A stretch of DNA of 64,000 bases from NCBI RefSeq assembly GCF_004354985.1, contig NZ_SMSK01000002.1, forward strand, positions 405,243 through 469,242. The letters are read 5' to 3'. The stretch is from Segetibacter sp. 3557_3. Its GTDB lineage: Bacteria; Bacteroidota; Bacteroidia; Chitinophagales; Chitinophagaceae. The notes below the pieces were generated by a model. It did no database searches, was not told the DNA's origin, and saw only the letters and a list, made by a program, of their open reading frames with translations. Each line of letters begins with the position of its first letter. Positions within the stretch are counted from its first letter, which is position 1. Position numbers and translations under genes: made by a program. This document shows, in pieces, positions 46,102 to 54,219 of this stretch.

Positions 46102-46953
46102 TTAAATTCTTTCGCAAATGATTATTGCATTCTCGCGGATACCATTTTCAGCCAGCGTTAGAGCAGGGTCAAGGACTTGATAGCCGTTCAGCCATTTCCG
46201 CTTCAGGCGGAACCACCAACTATATGGTTGATGCCCCGCGTCTGCGTACGCGATTGGCAATTGGTGGTGTAGTTCGTTATAGTCATTTATAAAGTAATAA
46301 TAAAGGTCGCCAAGAGGCATGTTTGCAGGCCCCTTCGCACGGAAATGGGTGGTGTTACTGCCCCCAATATCCCGGCTTAATTCAAAACCCAGTACTACCA
46401 GTGCATCTGTGGAATGTGCGGGTGGTAATTGTTGCTGTAGGTTTACAGGATAGCTCCAGGTGGAATAGAAAGGTAGCGGAATGCGGTATGCTGCTTCAAA
46501 GGTTTGTAAGAAAAGCACTGGAACAAAAAACATTAAGGTGCTCATCAATAAAGGATAAAATAGAAAACTTTTGTCAACCAGGAAGTACTGGATTGTAGAA
46601 AAAACGGCTACTGTAAAAAGCAAGACTGAAAGAACAAAAAGGAGCTCAGCAACAAATTTCTTGAAACCTGGTTGTAACCTGCCCGCATAAAATCTGCGTA
46701 CCAGGTAAACATGAACAATGCCAAATAAAAGAAAAACCAGGCAAAGGATCCAGAAAGTAATAAAAAGATGTGTGCTGATATAAGTAGACAAATATGCAAT
46801 TGCAGATACTACTGCAGACGAAACAGATCCGTATAAAACAGGTTTCTTGCCTGTTACAAAAAAATCGCTGATAAATTGTTTTATGCAAATAATTATTAAA
46901 GCGCTTATTGTAACGAGGCTACCAATATATACCAGAAATAATTTGATTGCCAT
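46102..46953 (-). CDS. tssN: Type VI membrane protein TssN
   Basis: A 283-residue protein with about six membrane helices in the first 165 residues and a cytoplasmic C-terminal domain (QPYSWWFRLKRKWLNGYQVLD, ending TLAENGIRENAIIICERI). The ending resembles a ubiquitin-like or beta-grasp strand-turn pattern. TssN is specific to subtype iii systems and is part of the inner-membrane complex. It sits between tssC and tssK on the minus strand, 146 bases after tssC. Confidence 0.82.
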   Translation of the reverse strand: MAIKLFLVYIGSLVTISALIIICIKQFISDFFVTGKKPVLYGSVSSAVVSAIAYLSTYISTHLFITFWILCLVFLLFGIVHVYLVRRFYAGRLQPGFKKFVAELLFVLSVLLFTVAVFSTIQYFLVDKSFLFYPLLMSTLMFFVPVLFLQTFEAAYRIPLPFYSTWSYPVNLQQQLPPAHSTDALVVLGFELSRDIGGSNTTHFRAKGPANMPLGDLYYYFINDYNELHHQLPIAYADAGHQPYSWWFRLKRKWLNGYQVLDPALTLAENGIRENAIIICERI

Positions 46954-47100
46954 CTGACAATTCTTAGGTCAACGGGAATTGAAGTCCTGAGTTAATTAAC
47001 AACAATAGGTTGTTATTACCGGCACAACATGGCCAGTACAGCTAACAAAAGTGTACACCGTCAAAATGATTACTGCTAACCGGATGTTTCTAGTTAAGAA

Positions 47101-48474
47101 TTACTTTTGTTTGTACGCAGCTTTCCATTCTTCGCCATCATCCCCTTTATAGCCATCTAGAGAAACAATAAAACTTTTCGCCGGAAAAAAAGGTGTGATA
47201 TGCATGTCCAGATAAATGTGATCTTTTTGCGTGTCATCTTTTTCAAATCGAACAATTTGAAACTTCTCAATTAATTTATCAGGACCTTGAATGCCATCCA
47301 GAAACTTTACAATTTGTGATCGCAGGTTAACTTCCATTTTTGTATTCCAAAGTTCAAATGCACGACGATTTAAGAAGTCAGAAACCACTTTTGCAATAAA
47401 ATCGAAGACCCGAACAACCGAATAGGTTTGCATGCCCAGGTTGTCCCCGGTAAATAAGGTTTTCGCACTGAATGGCATAACCTTGCCCCACTCACTTACA
47501 AACGGTATTAGTCCAACGTTTTCGAGTTCTGATATTTCCGCTTTCTTTTGATCGAATCTAACGGTATCGGCTTCATCGATTGTACCATATGTTTTGCCCG
47601 CTACAGGTTGCGATAGTTTTGTAGCATATAGCTTGCCCGCAAGCGCCGCAGATCCCGGAACATAGATATCATCTTCTTCACCAAGTTGTTCATTTTTGCC
47701 CCGTGCGATGATGTAGTTGCACGTCATCATTACATTTGCCTTGTGTGGCTCGGCACCGGTGTGGTTAGCATCGGTAAACATATCAAGCACATCTTCGGGC
47801 GTTTCGATATTTGCAAAGTCAGTAACCAGCATTACCTTGTTCTGGTGCGCAATCTTTGCCCATTTATTTAATACCATCTCCGACTTAAGATATCCGGGAA
47901 TTACCAGTAGTGAATAATTTTGTCTTAGATCAAGCCGGTCATACTTCTGCTTAAGTTCTTGTTCAATGAAGTTGATAAACCGGGGTTCATCCATGTCGGT
48001 TAGCTGGTTCAGAGATGCATTTATTAGTACTACATTCGTGACCCTCGATGTCTCTGTATTCGTGTAAAACAGCTGCACCGATCGGTATGCGGCTTCCAGT
48101 TCTCTTGTCCTTTCCAGGATGGTCTTAAGGTTGGCCTTAATAAGACGGTTGCCCGAGTCGGTTTTTGTAATACATTCGTTGACCATTTCTGCTACGCCCG
48201 TGTTTTCTTCCAACAAGCTAAGCCACAATTCCATTCGTTTTTTCAGGTCCTCGCGTTGATCTCCTTTTAAGTTGTCTGTTAAAAATATGTTTCTTCTTGC
48301 TTTGCGAACCGGATTGAGATTATCTACACCTTCAATGATAGACTCTAAAAAGTCGAACCCACCTGCTTTGACCAGTGTATTCAACGATGTGTCGAGTACG
48401 AGCTCCGGTTTAGATTCTACAGGTGTGTCCACCCGGTAATCAAGTGCAGTTACACTTTTGGCTTCCTCGGTCAT
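47101..48474 (-). CDS. tssC: Type VI sheath large subunit TssC
   Basis: TssC forms the contractile sheath with TssB. The 457-residue protein corresponds to the Bacteroidota TssC form (DUF5458). It has an N-terminal helix (TSLNTLVKAGGFDFLESII), a sheath-like core with FINFIEQELKQKYDRLDLR, SLLVIPGYLKSEMVLNKWA and LVTDFANI, and a C-terminal part ending KDHIYLDMHITPFFPAKSF, the last strand-helix typical of sheath subunits. It lies 44 bases after tssB and is co-transcribed with it. Confidence 0.88.
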   Translation of the reverse strand: MTEEAKSVTALDYRVDTPVESKPELVLDTSLNTLVKAGGFDFLESIIEGVDNLNPVRKARRNIFLTDNLKGDQREDLKKRMELWLSLLEENTGVAEMVNECITKTDSGNRLIKANLKTILERTRELEAAYRSVQLFYTNTETSRVTNVVLINASLNQLTDMDEPRFINFIEQELKQKYDRLDLRQNYSLLVIPGYLKSEMVLNKWAKIAHQNKVMLVTDFANIETPEDVLDMFTDANHTGAEPHKANVMMTCNYIIARGKNEQLGEEDDIYVPGSAALAGKLYATKLSQPVAGKTYGTIDEADTVRFDQKKAEISELENVGLIPFVSEWGKVMPFSAKTLFTGDNLGMQTYSVVRVFDFIAKVVSDFLNRRAFELWNTKMEVNLRSQIVKFLDGIQGPDKLIEKFQIVRFEKDDTQKDHIYLDMHITPFFPAKSFIVSLDGYKGDDGEEWKAAYKQK

Positions 48475-48518
48475 ATATCTATATTTAGGTTGTTGAATAT
48501 TGGTGAGCAGGTATTTAT

Positions 48519-48965
48519 TTATTCCAATTCAGCAATAAGCGCTCTTAGCGAGTCGATCAATGCTTTTTTAGTTGCAGGATTTTCGATTACATTTTTTAGG
48601 GACTTGTTTGTGCCGAGCTGTTTTCGCATTTTTAAATACGCCTCGTTTTGAAGATTTAATTCACGTAAATGGTTGCTCTTTGATATTAGGTGTTTCACGT
48701 CAAAATCGCCTAAACTGTGAAACGTGTATTGCTCATTAACAGTTGAGCCGTCTTCTGTTATTAATTCTACCTCGCATCCCGGTTTAAAATAATTAAAAAC
48801 AGCTTCCACACTATGCAACCCTTCAACGACTACAGGTTTGAGGGGCTCTTCGTCTGTGAGCTTTTGAACAAATAATGTTTTATTTGGCGTTATTTCGACG
48901 AAACCTTCACCTACAGGATCAGGCGCAAGAATAGTTGTGGCGATACCAGGTTTTGTTTGTGGCAT
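48519..48965 (-). CDS. tssB: Type VI sheath small subunit TssB
   Basis: A 148-residue protein from ATG 48965 (MPQTKPGIATTILA); an ATG two codons upstream is also possible. It has the TssB pattern of a sheath subunit: beta strands at the N-terminus (VVVEGLHSVEAVFNYFKPG), the conserved FHSLGDFDVKHLISKS, then a C-terminal helix pair (LNLQNEAYLKMRKQLG, KKALIDSLRALIAEL). First gene of the minus-strand cluster tssB-tssC-tssN-tssK-tssO-tssP. Confidence 0.85.
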   Translation of the reverse strand: MPQTKPGIATTILAPDPVGEGFVEITPNKTLFVQKLTDEEPLKPVVVEGLHSVEAVFNYFKPGCEVELITEDGSTVNEQYTFHSLGDFDVKHLISKSNHLRELNLQNEAYLKMRKQLGTNKSLKNVIENPATKKALIDSLRALIAELE

Positions 48966-49454
48966 ACACAATATTTAATAATTAAAAATGGAGGACTTTT
49001 ATTGCCGTCAGGGTTAAATAAACTTAGAAATTATCATTTGTATTTCCTAGTGTTTTAACCTGCTAATTAATTTTATTTAGTTTTTGGCTTGCAAACCTTT
49101 CTATCAATATAATAATTAAAACAAGTTTGTAAAATTATTTACCCCTTTTTTTTATTCCCATTTTTCAACTGGAAGCTTCTGATGTAATAACCAATTGGTC
49201 AACAAAGCGTAAGGGTGAGAAAAGAACGCGAGCGGGGTGGTAGCGGCGGCACAATAAAAAGAAATTATGAGGGCGGATAAAGTATCAGGCCGGTAATCAG
49301 CAGTAAAGAACTGCCGTTTTTGCGCTATTTTGGGCAAAAAAAAACTTCAATTTATTTCATTTGCAGAACAATCGGGGCATGATACTGCAGTGTGCGATGC
49401 ACAATTGCAAAGGCCTGAATGTCGACCATAATTTAGTTGGTGCGGTTGACTCGT
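48966..49454. other. AT-rich leader region of the type VI cluster
   Basis: About 490 bases upstream of tssB. The part next to tssB (48975-49150) is strongly AT-rich and likely carries the cluster promoter, although I found no clean TAnnTTTG box. A 61-residue minus-strand frame at 49152-49337 (MPKIAQKRQFFTADYRP, then ISFYCAAATTPLAFFSH) is probably not a gene. No terminator was found here for the ATP-grasp gene that ends at 49455 on the same strand. Confidence 0.45.
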
Positions 49455-50651
49455 TTACTGCTCGAAAAAAGCAAGGCTTCCACCGACCCACTCTTTGTCT
49501 TTATTGTAACGTACGCCGATCATCTTGCCCTTACTAAGCCTTGCAAGGTTGGTGGTTGCTATGGGACGAGGATCGCCTTTTTTCCAGAAGTAAAATATCC
49601 TGATTTCTGCTTTCGCCGGCACATCGGGGGTGGGTATCACTTCTGCATAACGTACCTTCTTTTGCAGAATCCAGTTTTCGGGATCTTTTACGTTTTTAAT
49701 ATCGTCCGGTGTAACGTCGATGACAACACCCTGACCTGCAAAAGAAAAAAGTGGTTTTAGTACAAAATTTTCCAGGTCGGAGGGAACATCGGCTACCTCG
49801 TTGAGGAACTTTGTTTCGGGTACATAGGGATGGTTAATAAAAGGAAGGGTGTATTTGCTTATGCGGTAAAACCAGTTCGGATGTGGTGCCCACTCCACGT
49901 CAAGCTCCTCGAGCAGGAGTTTGCCGAAGTCCTGCACCTCCTGTGTTTGTTGCTGTAAGTCGTCGAATATAACCCGGTTATAGATGCGTTTGATTGGAGT
50001 TTTCTCACCGTCTTTCATATAAAACAGCTTTTTCCCTTCTTTGATCAGGTCTGTAAGGCTAACCGGCTCTATGCCCAGGTATTTTTGGGTACAATAAAAG
50101 TCGATCCTGGTTTTTTGCTGATGAGGGAAAATTTCCAGCAGGATCACATTTTCCGGGGCGTGATCACCGAGAATGATCTCGCTAAGTAGTTGCAGGTAAG
50201 TTTCTTTTTTATAGCCGTTCAGGTATGCAGAATACCCCTCAGGAACCGGGAAGTAACGTTCTGTGACTTCAATGTGATGGACCTGGTAAGCAAAAAGTGT
50301 AGGAAATCCCTGCATCTCGATTAGCTGTGGTTCAAGTTCGCCCCTTTCGTTTTCGCAAACGCCAAAGTCGAAGGCTATGAAGGCGCTGTATTCGTTTTCA
50401 CCAGGTACGAGTACAGAACCAGGTATTGCACGTTCAGTAAGTTTTTTGAAATCGGGTGCAACTATAATGTCGACAATGCTTTCGCAAGCAGAAATCATTT
50501 TTTGCGTAAAAGCGCGGTCACAAAAGATTGGCGTTTCCGCAAGTCTAAAATCAATTTTTCCCGGGAAAAGGTTGTCCAGCTCGGCAAGGTAGGCCTCGTA
50601 TTTAGCTTTCGTAAAACTGCTGTTGAATGCCTTTCTTATCGCTGGAACCAT
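49455..50651 (-). CDS. ATP-grasp-like amidoligase (uncharacterised)
   Basis: A 398-residue cytoplasmic protein. The C-terminal half has ATP-grasp features: the phosphate-binding strand-loop FVLKPLFSFAGQGVVID at about residues 290-306, the hinge strand PENWILQKKVRYAEV, and the metal-binding end region AEIRIFYFWKKGDP. The N-terminal half (TPIFCDRAFTQKMISACESI) carries QLIEMQGFPTLFAYQV. It looks like the uncharacterised ATP-grasp enzymes found next to GCS2-type ligases in Bacteroidota, which probably form amide bonds between a carboxylate and an amine. The exact substrates are unknown. First recognisable member of the 49.4-59.6 kb amidoligase island. Confidence 0.65.
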   Translation of the reverse strand: MVPAIRKAFNSSFTKAKYEAYLAELDNLFPGKIDFRLAETPIFCDRAFTQKMISACESIVDIIVAPDFKKLTERAIPGSVLVPGENEYSAFIAFDFGVCENERGELEPQLIEMQGFPTLFAYQVHHIEVTERYFPVPEGYSAYLNGYKKETYLQLLSEIILGDHAPENVILLEIFPHQQKTRIDFYCTQKYLGIEPVSLTDLIKEGKKLFYMKDGEKTPIKRIYNRVIFDDLQQQTQEVQDFGKLLLEELDVEWAPHPNWFYRISKYTLPFINHPYVPETKFLNEVADVPSDLENFVLKPLFSFAGQGVVIDVTPDDIKNVKDPENWILQKKVRYAEVIPTPDVPAKAEIRIFYFWKKGDPRPIATTNLARLSKGKMIGVRYNKDKEWVGGSLAFFEQ

Positions 50652-50988
50652 AAGTGTTAGTTTAGTGCTTTTTACAAAAAAACATCGGCAATGCCAACCA
50701 TATTCTTACAGGTTTATACTGCGATGTAGTAACCACAATATTAATCAAGTATAATTAAAGGCAATAAACTATAGCCTTCTTCGCTAAACTTCTTTTTGGT
50801 TGGGTATACAGCAAACACTTTTACCCCGTTGCACCCCGGCCTTGTTGGTGAGGAGCGATGTTGCCCTTCCGTGTGGTGCTGGTTATCATAATGAGTGGAG
50901 TTTATGTAATGCAATCTTCAATTAGTTGTTGCTTTGATTGTTGCTGTGCATAGGTTTTTGTTTTCCTATGCTGCATAAAGTTATCCGG
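50652..50988. other. Gene-free stretch upstream of the ATP-grasp gene
   Basis: About 340 bases with a hairpin GCATAGG / CCTATGC (50948-50954 and 50965-50971) near the right end. No convincing frame or promoter was recognised. Confidence 0.4.
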
Positions 50989-51040
50989 TACAAGTGTGCG
51001 ACGCAACGGCAGCCGCATAGCCTTACTATAGCCGGGTCCA
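50989..51040 (+). repeat. Dispersed intergenic repeat, copy 2
   Basis: TACAAGTGTGCGACGCAACG at 50989-51008 and GCCGGGTCC from 51031. The same two anchors, 19/20 identical at the left end and one base different in spacing, occur at 19618-19668. The middle differs, as expected for a short intergenic element that diverges between copies. Confidence 0.55.
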
Positions 51041-51125
51041 TAAAAAAGGCAGGCAAGCACTTTTAACCCGCAGACGCTTGGCGGAAACGGTATGATTTTT
51101 TTATTATATACATAAACTTACTAAC

Positions 51126-51305
51126 ATGGCAAAATCATCAAATGGCAGAAGCCAGGACCGCGCAAAAGTTGCCGGCGGGCAGGAACATGAAGTGAATTAT
51201 GCGAAAGACAAATTAAACACCAGTAAAGATGCGGTAAAAGGTGCGATTAAAAAGGTAGGTAACAGCCGTAAGAAGGTAGAAGCGGAAGTAAAAAAGGGCA
51301 AATAG
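51126..51305 (+). CDS. DUF3606 small lysine-rich protein
   Basis: A 59-residue basic protein from ATG 51126 (MAKSSNGRSQDRAKVAGG). The pattern QDRAKVAGGQEHEVNYAKDK and AVKGAIKKVGNSRKKVEAEV matches the DUF3606 family, in which a similar pattern (DR.R....EVRYW..) precedes a helical AV..VG segment. Family function is unknown. It is on the plus strand, facing the gene at 51323 tail to tail with a 17-base gap, inside the amidoligase island. Its lysine-rich C-terminus (EVKKGK) could in principle be an acceptor for a ligase, but that is speculation. Confidence 0.7.
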   Translation: MAKSSNGRSQDRAKVAGGQEHEVNYAKDKLNTSKDAVKGAIKKVGNSRKKVEAEVKKGK

Positions 51306-51322
51306 CCGCTTTGCGCCGACTG

Positions 51323-51769
51323 CTAGCGTGCCCGGTATTTGCCTGCCCCGCCCGTGTTCTGGATTAATTGTCCGGTCGCAGGTGGTTGAGCCGGTTTAGA
51401 AACTGGGTTTTCTCCTTCTTGTCGCAGCAGGAGTTCCCCGGTAAGGTCGTAATAGAGGTTTTGTAACTGGTGGATATTTAAGATGTGCTTCAACCTGATC
51501 TCCTGGTTAAGTACCAGCAGCAGTGCATTGGTCCTGGTCCGGTGAAAGTCGAAACAGAAGTTATTGCAAATTTTTTGCAGCATCCTGTTCTGACTTTCGC
51601 CTGCAGGACTAAAATTTAAACGGACAAGTCGCTGTGGTGTTATGGAAAGCGGGCGGAGTTCCGGTAAAATAGCCTGGATGTTTGCCAGGTCCCGCTCTGT
51701 AATCTGCAGTACCGCGTTGTTCCGGGCGAAATAGTTAGAAGCCCTGACTTCGATAATGTCTGTTTCCAT
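51323..51769 (-). CDS. Hypothetical protein in the amidoligase island
   Basis: A 148-residue soluble protein (METDIIEVRASNYFARNN). The core reads like mixed alpha/beta (RDLANIQAILPELRPL, NRMLQKICNNFCFDFHRT, LKHILNIHQLQNLYYDL), with a Pro/Gly-rich C-terminus. No family was recognised. It lies 61 bases downstream of the amidotransferase gene on the same strand and may share its transcript. Confidence 0.6.
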   Translation of the reverse strand: METDIIEVRASNYFARNNAVLQITERDLANIQAILPELRPLSITPQRLVRLNFSPAGESQNRMLQKICNNFCFDFHRTRTNALLLVLNQEIRLKHILNIHQLQNLYYDLTGELLLRQEGENPVSKPAQPPATGQLIQNTGGAGKYRAR

Positions 51770-51830
51770 ACCACTAAATTACTAAAAGATTTAGCAATTT
51801 ACCAAGAGCATAACAACAAAGATTTCCTGG

Positions 51831-52682
51831 TTAAGCTACTGCGGGAACAGTTTGATTTTCAAAGGCAAGAACGGCCTGGTTGAGAAAATTTGGCAGAATG
51901 TGGCTGTAGGTAGACAAGATTTTGCCCGGATCATTCAATTGTTCAACCATGCTGGCCCACTTGGCTTCTCCATGGTTTTCGATCACCATTTTCTTTTTAT
52001 CGTCACGCTGAAGATACATGCTCATACCTTTTGCATCTGCCTCAGGGTGAAATTGTGTGCCGACAAAATAATCATTAAAGCGAACAGCCATTACAGCGCG
52101 CTCATATGGAACGTGCATCCTTTCTTTTTCGATTGCCAGCAGGGTAGCCCCCATTTCGTTGATGCGTTGCAGATCCGGTGAGATGAGCTGGTAGTCGCGG
52201 CTATCCACCGCATAAAAGGGATCTTTCAAACCCCCGAATATGTCTTCTTCGTGATTGTCGAGCCGGTGAATGGGGAATACGCCAAATGAGGTAGACTTTC
52301 TCTTGCAAACTGTTCCGATCTTATAATGCCTGCTGACGAGCTGGAAACTGTGACAAATAAAGAAAACGTGTTTTTTAGGAAAGTTATCGCTGGTATTCCA
52401 ATCCTCAATTTGATGCAGCCAGTCGAAAAAGCTGTTCTCCCATGCTGTGCCCTCGCTTTCAAGCGGAGAGCCAGGCCCACCTGATGATATGTAAACGTCA
52501 AACTCAGTTCCGGGAAGTTCTTCTTTTAACCGCACCTCGAATTCCTGCATATTCAGGTTATAATTATGCTGTGCGGCCCATTGTGTAACAATATCCTTGA
52601 TACAACGCATACCCTGGTTGTCAAAACCTGCGTTCATATCGAGAACAGCTACGTTTATACTTCTTGATTCATTCCAACTCAT
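51831..52682 (-). CDS. Class I glutamine amidotransferase-like protein
   Basis: Starting at ATG 52682 (MSWNESRSINVAVLDMNAG), 283 residues. It has a class I GATase (GMP-synthase type) fold: the nucleophile elbow FFICHSFQ with Cys110 replaces the usual GICLGHQ, and the catalytic His-Glu lies in GTQFHPEADAKG. It also has an ISSGGPGSP oxyanion strand. Glutaminase activity supplying ammonia is plausible, or it may act as a gamma-glutamyl hydrolase as some stand-alone members do. It belongs to the island with two ATP-grasp enzymes and a GCS2 ligase. Confidence 0.82.
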   Translation of the reverse strand: MSWNESRSINVAVLDMNAGFDNQGMRCIKDIVTQWAAQHNYNLNMQEFEVRLKEELPGTEFDVYISSGGPGSPLESEGTAWENSFFDWLHQIEDWNTSDNFPKKHVFFICHSFQLVSRHYKIGTVCKRKSTSFGVFPIHRLDNHEEDIFGGLKDPFYAVDSRDYQLISPDLQRINEMGATLLAIEKERMHVPYERAVMAVRFNDYFVGTQFHPEADAKGMSMYLQRDDKKKMVIENHGEAKWASMVEQLNDPGKILSTYSHILPNFLNQAVLAFENQTVPAVA

Positions 52683-52688
52683 GTGCAA

Positions 52689-53207
52689 ACATACAATTTT
52701 TTAAAAAGTGGGGATTTCAGCCCGGTTGTTATTGGCCCGTTGTACAGTCATACACCTATACGTGCCGGAATTCCGGGCATGTCTCCCCGTTATAGATGCG
52801 ACAACAAACGGTAATAGTTTGATGCGAATTGTATGCCACGGAATAGTAGGGCAGATGGGGTGTTAAAAGCATTGCTATGGAGCAACCCTACTTTAAGTTA
52901 AAGTTTGTGCGTTAATTTCAGAGGCGGCGGAAGGATGCTGTCGCCGCGAGTTGGATTGCTGGTAAAACGTGCCCTGGCCAGGGCAAGGACTTCAACCGTA
53001 CATGATGGGTAGAAGATCCGGTACATTCAGATCCAGGTGGGGCTTGTTAAAGCAGGGCGCTCCGAACAAGCTCCGGGAACCCGGCTGAAACTACATTAAC
53101 CCACATCTGTTTAGGCGTCGTGTGCCAACCGGAAGGGAACTGCACGCTTGTACTTCCGGGGTGCTAAGATGCTAAACGCAATTGGGCCGCACCTAAACTG
53201 TGAAGAT
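52689..53207. other. Gene-free stretch inside the amidoligase island
   Basis: About 520 bases separating the amidotransferase gene from the lipoprotein gene upstream of it. It contains a perfect 14-base palindrome GCCCTGGCCAGGGC at 52971-52984. A minus-strand frame near 53050-53165 (FPSGWHTTPKQMWVNVVSAG) is open for about 38 codons and may be chance. No tRNA or terminator was recognised. Confidence 0.4.
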
Positions 53208-54197
53208 TTACAACTGGTCTAAAAAGGTATTAATTTCTGATTTGGTTTTTTTCTCCGGTTCAAGACGAAGCAATGCGTCGGCAGAAACGTTTAACTGTTT
53301 GGCGCCGTAATAAAGCTGGTCGCCGATGATCCCTAGAGCAACCAGGCTGACATTACTGCCGATAGGAAGTGCCGGTGCAAAAAATGTTCGGCTCAGGTAA
53401 TCTGCATCGAGCCGGACAACAATGCGCTGGTCCCGGAGTATGGCATATACACTGGTGTTGGTGTTGGTAAAATTAGGAGGGAGGATGGCATTGACCCTGG
53501 TGCGTGGTTTGGAGGTATCCACAAAATAGTCGCAATTAACCCAGGCAAACCTTGCGGAGATCATTTCGTAACCACGGAATACACCACCCATTGAGTCCTG
53601 ACGCTGAAAGGTTGCAACCCTTGAGCTATCCGCTGCGGGTACCCAGGTAAAGCCGCTGTTTGTTCCGGGTGGGGTACTGCCGGCATTTTGCTCGCCGTAA
53701 AATACGCGCATTAGTGGGTTGGTGTTTGGCTCACGGAACCTGATCATTATACTCTTGCCAGCTGCTAACCCAAGTTCCTGGCCTTCCTTAGAAGCCTTTA
53801 TGTGAACGGCACCACCTGACTCCAGCAACCGGTGGAAGCTGGTGGTCGGCCGGGCAAAACGTACCATGTCGCCCTTTGTTTTAAGGTAAATTACCTCCAG
53901 GTTTACGGCGCCTGTAGCGAGCGTTCCATTTGGGTATGCAAAAGCCGAAGGGGGAAATATCATCTCAAGGTCGCGGGGAAAGCTAATCATCCCCCCGGCA
54001 ACAGCGTTTACGCTACCATTATTTGCTGCCTGGTCCAGGCTTTTCTCAAGCTTGTGTACCGCGGCAGCTGCTCCGGGTTCCGCCACCCAAACAGTATCGT
54101 TTAATGGATTGCTTCCATATGGATAGAAAGAGTCAGAAGTTTCTTTCGCGCAACTGTAAGCCATGGTAATTAAAACCAGGCAGAGTAATCTGTTCAT
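53208..54197 (-). CDS. Hypothetical lipoprotein of the sigma-factor cassette
   Basis: A 329-residue protein from ATG 54197 (MNRLLCLVLITMAYSCAKE, lipobox MAYSC). The mature part has a beta-sandwich-like core: GGMISFPRDLEMIFPPSAF and GAVNLEVIYLKTKGDMVRFA recur in Bacteroidota lipoproteins and resemble the start of ZU5/GAIN-like beta domains. It lies 22 bases after the anti-sigma/barrel gene on the same strand, so it is the third gene of the cassette and may bind a surface ligand sensed by it. Confidence 0.7.
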   Translation of the reverse strand: MNRLLCLVLITMAYSCAKETSDSFYPYGSNPLNDTVWVAEPGAAAAVHKLEKSLDQAANNGSVNAVAGGMISFPRDLEMIFPPSAFAYPNGTLATGAVNLEVIYLKTKGDMVRFARPTTSFHRLLESGGAVHIKASKEGQELGLAAGKSIMIRFREPNTNPLMRVFYGEQNAGSTPPGTNSGFTWVPAADSSRVATFQRQDSMGGVFRGYEMISARFAWVNCDYFVDTSKPRTRVNAILPPNFTNTNTSVYAILRDQRIVVRLDADYLSRTFFAPALPIGSNVSLVALGIIGDQLYYGAKQLNVSADALLRLEPEKKTKSEINTFLDQL

Positions 54198-54219
54198 CGT
54201 CATTTTAATTTAAATGTCA

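Noticed and set aside
49152-49337. Minus-strand frame of 61 residues (MPKIAQKRQFFTADYRP...) upstream of tssB.
   Set aside because: Short, no recognised family, no promoter, and the DNA around it reads like a leader region. I kept it only as a remark.
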